64,000 nucleotides of DNA. Source: Candidatus Zhuqueibacterota bacterium (GTDB lineage: Bacteria; Zhuqueibacterota; Zhuqueibacteria; Residuimicrobiales; Oceaniaggregativiventaceae). The stretch's first letter is position 1. Each line of letters opens with the position of its first letter. Positions 1 through 7,525 of this stretch are shown one piece after another. The DNA is taken from the NCBI GenBank assembly GCA_014728085.1, contig WJMF01000103.1, positions 1 to 64,000 of the forward strand, written 5' to 3'. Both the position numbers and the translations under genes were made by a program. The notes beneath the pieces are model-generated. The model ran no database searches and had not been told where the DNA came from. It was given only the letters and a program-made list of their open reading frames with translations.

Positions 1-575
1 CCCTCCTCCCAGGCGGGATTCATAACCGGGAAATTGAGTTTCTGGTGCACCTGATTGAGCATTGCCGTCACGCCAACGGCAAATGTTTTGTTCTTATAAA
101 CCAGCGCCGGAGCATAGGTATCGATATCGATGTGGTGAAACATATCAAAAGCAAAAATCGATATCTGTGTACCCCGTTCGCGCCAGAAAGCAAAGGGCCA
201 GTCAACCCGGTAAGCCAGGGAGGGATAAAAGGCAAAAGCCATACTCAAACGTGAAGAAATCCTTGCCGCCACACCGCCAAAAATTCTGTAATCGTTTTCC
301 CGCAGGGATCTGTAGAGACCATATTTCTCATGGTAATACTCTTGCTGGGCATAGCGGTTGAGACTAAATAATTCTATACGCCATGAACGATCAACCGTCA
401 TCGTCGCCGGATTGATTGCGATTGCACCAAGGCCCTCATTCCCGGCGACGAGCAATCCATTACGGGCCAACGTCTCGGCACTCAATACCGGATGAAAACC
501 GGCATCGCCGGCAAAGGCAATCGGAATAAAAGCCAGAAAAAGGACAAACACTGAATAATGAAATCTGTATTTCAT
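1..575 (-). CDS. Outer-membrane beta-barrel protein, FadL/OmpP1-like (3' end outside window)
   Basis: The gene starts at 575 with MKYRFHYSVF and runs off the left edge, leaving 191 codons without a stop. A Sec signal peptide ends near residue 25 (PIAFAGDAG). The mature start, with ARNGLLVAGNEGLGAIAINPATM at about residues 35-57, fits the N-terminal hatch of FadL/OmpP1-type or PorV-like barrels, which typically read 'GxGGAxxALxxDxxAxxxNPA'. Alternating aromatic/polar strands follow. It would sit in the outer membrane. It is the last visible gene of a minus-strand run headed by a LacI regulator and a sugar ABC importer, 24 nt after a lipoprotein gene, so it may be the outer-membrane part of that uptake system. 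The substrate cannot be read from this sequence. Confidence 0.7.
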   Translation of the reverse strand, partial: MKYRFHYSVFVLFLAFIPIAFAGDAGFHPVLSAETLARNGLLVAGNEGLGAIAINPATMTVDRSWRIELFSLNRYAQQEYYHEKYGLYRSLRENDYRIFGGVAARISSRLSMAFAFYPSLAYRVDWPFAFWRERGTQISIFAFDMFHHIDIDTYAPALVYKNKTFAVGVTAMLNQVHQKLNFPVMNPAWEE

Positions 576-599
576 AACCGTACTCCGGTTAACTCAAAC

Positions 600-1559
600 T
601 TAATAGGTTTGAAAGGTTAAATAAGCATAATAATTGGCGACACGACCATGAGTCAGGCCGTCCCACTGCTTATTGGCAATCCACAGATAGTATTGTCTGC
701 CGCGTTCAAGGCCCTCCTCGGGAAAGGCTTTAAAGACACGGGTTCCTTCAAAAGATTGACCCAGAACAACAGGCTGTTGTATAACATTTTGGGTGCCGAA
801 TTTGAACTCCCCATCGATTTCTTCTTCAGACCATACCTCCCACACCATTTCCTGGGGTGAATAGAAACTGCTAAAGGTTATACCCATCGCGGCAATATCA
901 TCGCCTTCGGCACCGGATTGTTTGATGTCCCATGTCAGAATCGGAGAATTACTGGTGTCATTTTCGACCAAATAAAGGTCAGCAAGGCGACCGCGTGCCT
1001 TTACATTTTCAATGTTCAGATATACATCCAGGTCCTTGACAAAGCGGACAAAACTGAAACTGCTGATAAAAACAGTGTCTTCTTTTACTCTGATGTTACC
1101 ACTTTGCAGGGAATCATCGGAAACCAGGCATTTTCCGGGATGATTCGAGATGGCGGACCAGGCATCATTCTTCAGCGCCCAGAAGGTATAGGTATTATCT
1201 TCATTGAGACTGGTCAGGGACGTTCCGCCGTACTGAGCGGTCAGCTCTTCACCCCCGTCGGGAACAAGGCCGAAGGTAATCGGATAGGCGATTTCGTCTG
1301 AACTTTTATGTACCAGCATTACCAGAGAAGAATCCAGTTTTGCTTCCTCACCGCGATTGACGGCAAAAACAGAGATGTACCCGCCCACCCAGGTTATTTT
1401 GGGTGTAAAAACACCTTGTTCGATAACCAAATTCTGTAGTTTGGGATTGTCGCTATAGGAAGGCAGGACACCATTATCCTTTTCACATCCGACAATAAAT
1501 AAGAGTATACAGAAGATGAAAAGGAGCTTGAGAGTTGTACAACAGAGAAACTTGTTCAT
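600..1559 (-). CDS. Secreted lipoprotein of unknown function
   Basis: About 319 residues. I chose the start at 1559 (MNKFLCC) because it places a classical lipoprotein signal at the N-terminus: a hydrophobic stretch ending in LFIVGC, with Cys as the lipidated residue, followed by EKDNG. A longer reading frame begins at 1628 but would bury the signal peptide and overlap the upstream gene. The body is rich in beta-strand-like segments with Trp and Tyr, and no catalytic motif is visible. It lies between a GWxTD-domain gene and a FadL-like barrel gene, so a cell-surface role in the same operon is likely. I do not recognise the family. Confidence 0.65.
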   Translation of the reverse strand: MNKFLCCTTLKLLFIFCILLFIVGCEKDNGVLPSYSDNPKLQNLVIEQGVFTPKITWVGGYISVFAVNRGEEAKLDSSLVMLVHKSSDEIAYPITFGLVPDGGEELTAQYGGTSLTSLNEDNTYTFWALKNDAWSAISNHPGKCLVSDDSLQSGNIRVKEDTVFISSFSFVRFVKDLDVYLNIENVKARGRLADLYLVENDTSNSPILTWDIKQSGAEGDDIAAMGITFSSFYSPQEMVWEVWSEEEIDGEFKFGTQNVIQQPVVLGQSFEGTRVFKAFPEEGLERGRQYYLWIANKQWDGLTHGRVANYYAYLTFQTY

Positions 1560-1600
1560 AATTTTTTCCCTTATATATCCATCCTTCATACATGAATCGA

Positions 1601-2932
1601 TTACATTTTTCTCAGCCAGTCGCGCCAATGCAGGTTGTGCAATTCATCTTCCTTGTTGGAATGCAGTAACACGTAATGTCCGTCGGCGCGCAAATCACCA
1701 AAGATGAAATGATAATTCTTGTCGATCTGATAGACCCAGATTTCATGCGGCAGCATATCCGCTTCATTGGCAAAGCGATTGATTTCGTCCGGCATACCAT
1801 ATTTGATCAATATCTTGCCGCGATCGGTTTGCCAGCCCTCGCGTTTGGCCCAGCCGAAATGCTCATTGGCATAACGGTACCGGGTCATCGCCTGCTGCAG
1901 GAATTCATTGACCAGCGTCACAGGATTCGGATCCTGCCGTTTCCAATAGCCGGCCACGATATCGAATCCGGATGATGGGTCTGCCTGATCATAAGCAGTA
2001 ACCGTGGCTACCGGAGCAAGAATTTCAAACAGCCGAATCAGTCTATCGATTTGTTGCTGCTGTTCCGGCGTGGCTTTTGCCTGAAAATCGATTTGCACGA
2101 TTTCAAAGTGACGTTTCAGGACAATGGACTGCATTCCCGCTGCTGTCGCAGTAATGACGAGCTCGTATATATCGCTTTTTAAACTATCCACATCAAATGC
2201 TTCGGTTACCTCTATACGCCGGCCCCATGCCTTCTTTATTGAGGTAAAAGATTTGATTTCCGTCTGACTTTGATCTTGTATCGAATAGGTCAGTTCCAGT
2301 GAATCCGCGGAAGAACGTGAAGGATAGAGCTCGTAGTAAAATTGCAGATTCGGATTGAGAACCCCGTAGCGGCGCGACGGATTGGGAATGAAGAGCCTGC
2401 CCTTTTTGAAAAAAGGACTGGTCCCGAAACCGGGTTTAACGGAGGAGATAAATTCAATGTCGCTGTTTTGCAGCTGTGGTGGCAGGGGAAGAATATCCAG
2501 ATCGGCAACGGCAAAGTTACCGCTGTTCTGATCCTCTACCGTGACGCGGAGAAAATGCAGCGACGAGCTCATTATTTCACTCCACTGGTCGTAAAAAACC
2601 AGCGTTTTGGAAGCGCGGCCATCGGCAGGCAATTCGACTTTGGTGTTCCATTGTCGCTGATTGACAATTTGATGTTCTTTCTGGTAAAATGTGGATGATA
2701 TGTTCACCTGAGCGATATAGAGGCTGTCGATGCGGATGGCCTGAACCTGATCCGCATATACCTGCAGATAGAATTCGACGGTTTCTTGCCGGTTTTCATC
2801 GACAAAACGGGCGTAATCGAGATAAAACTGTAAATTCCCCTCACTGGTTGCCGGAAGGTCCTTGATGGCGCTGCCGGAAAGGGCGGTAACCACCAAAAAC
2901 AGAGCAAAAAGCAATGTGAACCTTTTTTTCAT
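1601..2932 (-). CDS. GWxTD domain-containing protein
   Basis: 443 residues with a Sec signal peptide (MKKRFTLLFALFLVVTALSGS). The C-terminal part, about residues 330-443, carries the GWxTD signature: FGWAKREGWQTDRGKILIKYG at about 358-378, followed by a PxEIWxY strand motif. GWxTD proteins are common in Calditrichota, Marinimicrobia, Acidobacteria and relatives; their function is poorly known and they are usually exported. The N-terminal two thirds look like immunoglobulin-like beta domains. It starts 1 nt after the permease stop at 2934, so it is co-transcribed with the ABC importer. Its link to sugar uptake rests only on this operon position. Confidence 0.8.
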   Translation of the reverse strand: MKKRFTLLFALFLVVTALSGSAIKDLPATSEGNLQFYLDYARFVDENRQETVEFYLQVYADQVQAIRIDSLYIAQVNISSTFYQKEHQIVNQRQWNTKVELPADGRASKTLVFYDQWSEIMSSSLHFLRVTVEDQNSGNFAVADLDILPLPPQLQNSDIEFISSVKPGFGTSPFFKKGRLFIPNPSRRYGVLNPNLQFYYELYPSRSSADSLELTYSIQDQSQTEIKSFTSIKKAWGRRIEVTEAFDVDSLKSDIYELVITATAAGMQSIVLKRHFEIVQIDFQAKATPEQQQQIDRLIRLFEILAPVATVTAYDQADPSSGFDIVAGYWKRQDPNPVTLVNEFLQQAMTRYRYANEHFGWAKREGWQTDRGKILIKYGMPDEINRFANEADMLPHEIWVYQIDKNYHFIFGDLRADGHYVLLHSNKEDELHNLHWRDWLRKM

Positions 2933-2933
2933 C

Positions 2934-3761
2934 CTAGTCCTTCAGTCCACTAAGGGTTATGCCTTTGATAAAATATTTCTGGGCTACAAAAAAGACCAGC
3001 AGAATCGGCAGCGTTGCAGTGACGGATCCGGCCATAAGCAAATCCCATTGTGTCAGATACCGGTCGCGAAAGACCGCCAGGCCGAGTTGAACGGTGCGCA
3101 TCTCTTCCGAATTGACGACGATCAGCGGCCAGAGAAAATCGTTAAAAAAGTACATAAAAATAAAAATGGCCAGCGTCGCCAGAGCCGGTCTGGACAACGG
3201 CAGAATAATACGCCAGAGCACACCAAAACGCGAACAACCGTCGATATAGGCGGCATCTTCAAGCTCCCGGGGAATGGTAAGAAAGAACTGGCGCAACAAA
3301 AAGGTGCCGAACGCAGAGGCCAGCCCCGGTACGACCAGGGCCCAATAAGTATCGATCCAGCCGAGCCAGTAGAGAATGATAAACGTCGGAATCATGGTGA
3401 CCTGACCGGGAATCATCATAGTACCGAGAAAGAGCAAAAAGAGGGCATCGCGTCCCCAGAATCGCAACCGGGCAAACGCAAAGGCTGCCATCGAACAGGT
3501 CATCAACTGTCCCAAGGTGCAGGAGACGGCAACGATGAACGTATTGAGATAGTAGCGCCCGAAAGATGCCGTGCGAAAGGCCTCGACATAATTGCCAAAA
3601 TGGAACGTTTCCGGAAGAAAGGTCGGTGGATAAGCGAGAATTTCTCCCAGACCTTTCAGAGAGGTGAGCACCATCCACAGGAATGGCGCAACGGTCAGCA
3701 AAGCACCGGCGTAGATAAAAATATGAATCGAAACGATTTTAAGCGATTTTAGCGGCTTCAT
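2934..3761 (-). CDS. Carbohydrate ABC transporter permease, MalG type
   Basis: 275 residues with six predicted membrane segments. The cytoplasmic EAA loop that docks on the ATPase is clear: EDAAYIDGCSRFGVLWRI at about 189-206, followed by LPLSRPALA. Length and layout match MalG/CUT1 permeases. It sits 8 nt downstream of the MalF-type permease (3770-4714) and pairs with it in the inner membrane. No ATP-binding subunit is encoded in this cluster, so a shared MsmX/MalK-like ATPase elsewhere in the genome is likely. Confidence 0.93.
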   Translation of the reverse strand: MKPLKSLKIVSIHIFIYAGALLTVAPFLWMVLTSLKGLGEILAYPPTFLPETFHFGNYVEAFRTASFGRYYLNTFIVAVSCTLGQLMTCSMAAFAFARLRFWGRDALFLLFLGTMMIPGQVTMIPTFIILYWLGWIDTYWALVVPGLASAFGTFLLRQFFLTIPRELEDAAYIDGCSRFGVLWRIILPLSRPALATLAIFIFMYFFNDFLWPLIVVNSEEMRTVQLGLAVFRDRYLTQWDLLMAGSVTATLPILLVFFVAQKYFIKGITLSGLKD

Positions 3762-3769
3762 ACAAAATC

Positions 3770-4714
3770 CTATACCGTATAATGAACTTTGGAACGGCCG
3801 TAACGAATCTGTAGCAGCGTAAAAATAAAAATAATTGCAAACAGCACATAAGCGGCTGCTGACGCATAGCCCATGTTGAAAAACTTGAAAGCATGTTCAT
3901 AAAGGTAGAATACCAGAACCTTGGTAGCGCCCATAGGTCCGCCATGGGTCAAGACATAGACAATATCAAAAACCTGAAAAGAGGTAATAACCGACATGAC
4001 CGTAATAAAAAAAGTCGTCGGCCCCAGCAGTGGAACCGTTATACGCCAGAATTTCAGCCATCCACCGGCACCGTCGATATCAGCGGCTTCATAGTAGTGT
4101 TCCGGAATTCCCTGTAATCCGGCCAGATAAAGCACCATATTGAATCCGAGCGATTTCCACACGCCCATGATGATCAGAGCAGCCATGGCGGCGGTGGCGT
4201 CATTGATCCAGTTGATCGGCGCAATACCGATGAGACCGAGTGCATAATTCAAAAGCCCGAAACTGGGGTCGTAAATCCATCTCCAGATGACAGCAGCGGC
4301 AACAGCAGAAACGATCACCGGGGTAAAATAGGCGGTCCGCAGCAGCTTTTTGCCGATAATCTTTTTGTTGAGAAAAAAAGCGACCGCCAGAGCAAGAGCG
4401 ATACTCAGGGGAACGGTGGCAAAGGTATAGATGGCGGTATTTTTCAAAACCTGCCAAAATTCGGGATTGGTAATCATATGGTGATAATTTTCCAGACCGA
4501 CAAAGGTGCGCTCGCTGCTGAACATATTCCAGCTGTGAAAACTGAGGTAAAAGGAAAAGAGAACCGGAAAGAGAATAAAAACCGAGAAAACAAGCATAGT
4601 CGGCGACAGGAAGAATATGGCACTCATACCCTCGCGCCGGTAAAAACGTATCTTTTGACGCCGATTGCGCTGTTTTGATGTGTCCATTTTGGTCGGGGGG
4701 ATTCCGCTTTGCAT
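3770..4714 (-). CDS. Carbohydrate ABC transporter permease, MalF type
   Basis: 314 residues. A basic cytoplasmic N-terminus (QRNRRQKIRFYRREG) is followed by six predicted membrane spans. The EAA loop reads EHYYEAADIDGAGGWLKFW at about 202-220, then RITVPLLGP, as in CUT1 permeases. The start at 4714 shares one base with the stop of the binding-protein gene (TGATG), which indicates translational coupling. An internal ATG at about residue 10 is a possible shorter start. It forms the inner-membrane channel with the MalG-type partner. Confidence 0.93.
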   Translation of the reverse strand: MQSGIPPTKMDTSKQRNRRQKIRFYRREGMSAIFFLSPTMLVFSVFILFPVLFSFYLSFHSWNMFSSERTFVGLENYHHMITNPEFWQVLKNTAIYTFATVPLSIALALAVAFFLNKKIIGKKLLRTAYFTPVIVSAVAAAVIWRWIYDPSFGLLNYALGLIGIAPINWINDATAAMAALIIMGVWKSLGFNMVLYLAGLQGIPEHYYEAADIDGAGGWLKFWRITVPLLGPTTFFITVMSVITSFQVFDIVYVLTHGGPMGATKVLVFYLYEHAFKFFNMGYASAAAYVLFAIIFIFTLLQIRYGRSKVHYTV

Positions 4715-6030
4715 CAGTTTCTCTCTACGGTTTTTAAAAGCTTGTTGATTTTAACAGCGGCTTCGTCCAGGGCCGCTTTGGGATCAACATCACCCAGGGT
4801 GGCTTTTTCGATCGCCTGAGCCATGGCCCGGGTATTTTCCATATTATAGTAATCAAAAGGACGCGGTGCTTTGCTATGTTCGAGCTGCAATACATAGGTT
4901 TTCAGATTGGGATTTTCATCCAGATAAGTGACATAAGCGGGTATTTCCAAAACTTTACTGCGAATGGGAAGATAGCCGGACTCTATGGACCAGAAGGCCT
5001 GTATTTCAGGTTGAATGACCCATTTGACAAAAGTCCATGCAGCATCCGGCACCTCGGTTTGTTTAAAAATGGCCAGATATTCGCCACCGGCGACTGTTGC
5101 TTTCATTTCAGGTCCCTGAGGCAGCGGAGCAATAGCCCAGTCCATATTTTTAAGCATTTTGTTAAATCTGGGCAGGTTCCAGGGGCCGTCCATGGCCATG
5201 GAGACACGTCCGGCAGCAAAGGCGATATCATAATCAGTTGTAAAGGTTTTTAAATTCAAAGCCTTGTAGATATCCCGCCACAGCGTCAGAGCTTTGACCC
5301 CGGGAGGTTCGTTATAGAGAACCCGGGTTTGTTCCGGATTGATGACATGACCCCCTGCCTGCCATAGATAGGGAAACCACTGCCAGACCATCCAGCCGTT
5401 AAGGGGCCCGGAAGCCGGATAAATGGGAACAAAAAAACCGAGCTGATCAAAAGTACCATCTTCATCTTTATCAAGGGTCAGTTTAAGGGCATAATCCTTG
5501 AGTTCCTGCCATGTTGCGGGCGGTTTTTCGGGATCGAGTTTTGCCTGGCGAAAGTGGTCTTTGTTGTAAAGCAAGCCGAGATTCGTTGCCTCCATGGGAA
5601 GACTGTAAAGCGTACCGCGCCATGAGGAGAGCTGTTTCAACGAGGGGTAGATATCGCTCATCTCTTCTTCGCTCAGACCGTTTTCGCCCTGAATAAACGC
5701 ATCCATCTTGTAGATAGCATCGGCGGTCACAAGGTCTTCGAGATAATCAGCGTGGATCCAGGAAATATCGGGGGCGGTATTGCTTTGAATAGCGGTAATC
5801 AGTTTTTGAATCAGCGCATCTCCGGAGGGAATGTATTGCGCTTTGATGTGAATATCGGGATGTTCATCTTCGAATCGCTGCAGGAGTTTATTGAAAGCGG
5901 GAATGGTTGAAGAAACAAAACTGTGCCAAAAGACCACGGTTGTACGGGAACCCCTATCCTGCTCACCCTTTTGACAGGCACTTTGCCACAAGAGAAGGAG
6001 CATCATCATGAGAACGACTGTTCGTTTCAC
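4714..6030 (-). CDS. Sugar ABC transporter substrate-binding lipoprotein
   Basis: About 438 residues from a GTG start at 6030, chosen because AAAGGAG lies just upstream and the protein then begins directly with a lipoprotein signal (VKRTVVLMMMLLLLWQSAC). A frame open from 6093 exists but has no good ribosome site. The mature protein is a family-1 solute-binding protein: FWHSFVSS at the start, ISWIHADYL, a mid-protein GxLYSLPMEATNLGLLYN hinge region, and FAAGRVSMAMDGPW. It captures the sugar for the two permeases. A LacI-type operator at 6075-6092 lies between this gene and its promoter-like -10 box. Confidence 0.92.
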   Translation of the reverse strand: MKRTVVLMMMLLLLWQSACQKGEQDRGSRTTVVFWHSFVSSTIPAFNKLLQRFEDEHPDIHIKAQYIPSGDALIQKLITAIQSNTAPDISWIHADYLEDLVTADAIYKMDAFIQGENGLSEEEMSDIYPSLKQLSSWRGTLYSLPMEATNLGLLYNKDHFRQAKLDPEKPPATWQELKDYALKLTLDKDEDGTFDQLGFFVPIYPASGPLNGWMVWQWFPYLWQAGGHVINPEQTRVLYNEPPGVKALTLWRDIYKALNLKTFTTDYDIAFAAGRVSMAMDGPWNLPRFNKMLKNMDWAIAPLPQGPEMKATVAGGEYLAIFKQTEVPDAAWTFVKWVIQPEIQAFWSIESGYLPIRSKVLEIPAYVTYLDENPNLKTYVLQLEHSKAPRPFDYYNMENTRAMAQAIEKATLGDVDPKAALDEAAVKINKLLKTVERN

Positions 6031-6074
6031 TGTTTCTCCTTTGATTGATAAAAAATTATATTGAATTTGCACGA

Positions 6075-6106
6075 TGCGAAAACGTTTGTGCAAATAACTC
6101 GTTATA
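6075..6106 (-). promoter_or_regulatory. LacI-type operator and -10 box before the sugar ABC operon
   Basis: An 18-bp imperfect palindrome, TGCGAAAACGTTTGTGCA, spans 6075-6092 and is centred on CG like LacI/GalR operators; 14 of 18 positions are symmetric. On the minus strand, TATAAC at 6106-6101 could be the -10 box, which puts the operator at the transcription start. It closely resembles the operator before the lacI-type gene at 7228-7245, so both are probably bound by that regulator. Confidence 0.7.
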
Positions 6107-6147
6107 ATTTACTGTTTTGCTGTCCCAGAACCACTATTGTCAATAGT

Positions 6148-7170
6148 CTATCGAATTTTTGGTGGTGCGACGGATTTGCGGATAATCAATTTCGGCTTTA
6201 AAACGATGCGTTGTTTTTCGCGACTTTCATCGCTTTGTATATCATCGATAAGCAATTTTACAGCAATTTCACCCATGAGCTCTTTTGGCTGATTAACCGT
6301 CGTCAAAGGCGAGATGAGATAAGGAGCAAAGTCAATGTCATCAAAGGCCACGAGCGAGACATCTTGTGGAATCTTTTTCTTTTCCTCATATATAGCCTGA
6401 AGAGCTCCCAACGTTATGAGATCGCTGGTGGTGAAAATTGCTGTAGGTGGTTGTTCCAAATTTAAAAGTAATTTTGTTTCTATATAGCCGTTTTCCTGGC
6501 GAAAATCTCTGCCCACGATCAGATTGCGATCAATGGGTACTTTATAGTGCTCCAGAGCATCCAGATAGCCTTGAACGCGCAGATTGTTCGTCGAGGTCGA
6601 CTGAAGACCCTGTATAATGGCAATTCGCTGGTGTTTTTGCTGAATGCAGTGCTCCACCGCTTTGTAAGCACCGTTATAGTTGTCGATCACGACCGAATTG
6701 ATGTCCAAAACATCAAAAGAGCGATCCACCAACACCAATGGCTTGCCGTCTTTGATCAGCTGTTCAATATGTTGATAATGGATGCCCACAGGCATGATGA
6801 AAAAACCATCTACCCCTTTACTGAGCAACAAATCGATTTGTTCAATTTCAATTTCAAGATTCTCGTTGGTATCGCAGACAATGAGACTATAACCGGAATG
6901 GCTGGCGACATTCTGGGCGATACGGGTGATATGGGAAAAAAACGGGTTGGAAATATCGGGAACCACCAGACCGATGGTGAGCGTTCTTTTAAGGCGCAAT
7001 CCCCTGGCAATGTGGTTGGCGCGATAATTCAACTCGTGAGCAATTCTCAAAACCTGGGACTCTGCTTCTTCGCTGATCCGGTACTGCTTTGCCTTCTTGT
7101 TCAGAACGCGCGATACCGTCGATACAGAAAGCCCGGCCTTGCGGGCAATATCTTTTACCGTTGCCGCCAT
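6148..7170 (-). CDS. LacI-family transcriptional regulator
   Basis: 340 residues. The N-terminal DNA-binding domain is canonical: ATVKDIARKAGLSVSTVSRV at residues 3-22 is the helix-turn-helix, and YRANHIARGLR at about 51-61 is the hinge helix. Residues 62-340 form a periplasmic-binding-like sensor domain (TIGLVVPDISNPFF; LVAFDDIDFA near the C-terminus). It precedes the sugar ABC operon on the same strand. Matching operators lie before its own gene and before the importer, so it very likely represses both until a sugar ligand binds. The ligand is not identifiable from sequence. Confidence 0.95.
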   Translation of the reverse strand: MAATVKDIARKAGLSVSTVSRVLNKKAKQYRISEEAESQVLRIAHELNYRANHIARGLRLKRTLTIGLVVPDISNPFFSHITRIAQNVASHSGYSLIVCDTNENLEIEIEQIDLLLSKGVDGFFIMPVGIHYQHIEQLIKDGKPLVLVDRSFDVLDINSVVIDNYNGAYKAVEHCIQQKHQRIAIIQGLQSTSTNNLRVQGYLDALEHYKVPIDRNLIVGRDFRQENGYIETKLLLNLEQPPTAIFTTSDLITLGALQAIYEEKKKIPQDVSLVAFDDIDFAPYLISPLTTVNQPKELMGEIAVKLLIDDIQSDESREKQRIVLKPKLIIRKSVAPPKIR

Positions 7171-7227
7171 ATAATTGCACCTGTGTTCTCTACATACCTA
7201 ACTGCAGAGCCATCAACGCCAATATAT

Positions 7228-7276
7228 TGCACAATCGTTTGTGCATAAAGATAGATAATTCCCGCTTATTTGTCAA
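7228..7276 (-). promoter_or_regulatory. Promoter with LacI-type operator for the regulator gene
   Basis: On the minus strand, TTGACA (7276-7271), a 17-bp spacer and TATCTT (7253-7248) make a strong sigma-70-type promoter. Two bases downstream lies the nearly perfect 18-bp palindrome TGCACAATCGTTTGTGCA (7228-7245), with only the symmetric pair at positions 8 and 11 mismatched. A repressor bound there would block initiation, which points to autoregulation. Confidence 0.8.
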
Positions 7277-7525
7277 GCAAAATCGTATAAATTTTATCAA
7301 CCCGCCTCTTTTGTGCATTCGATTCCTGATAAATATTACTATACGCTAAAACAATAAAAACAAATGACCTGACTATATCGCTTTCTATTACGATTTTGGC
7401 CAGGGCAAATTTCTAAAAACAGGATCATCCAGAGTTTCGACGCTATTATGGTCAAAACAATCGTTTTTATACAATATACCTGAACAATTTACGTATATTG
7501 AAATAAAAATGACCGGAGAGTCGCC

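Noticed and set aside
2862..3752. A 296-codon open frame on the plus strand
   Set aside because: It is antisense to the MalG-type permease. The translation is charged and repetitive with no domain, no ribosome site fits, and the permease on the other strand is certain.
7451..7470. ACAATCGTTTTT-like half operator before the arylsulfotransferase-like gene
   Set aside because: It matches only the core ACAATCGTTT of the LacI sites and lacks both TGC/GCA outer arms, so I do not call it an operator.
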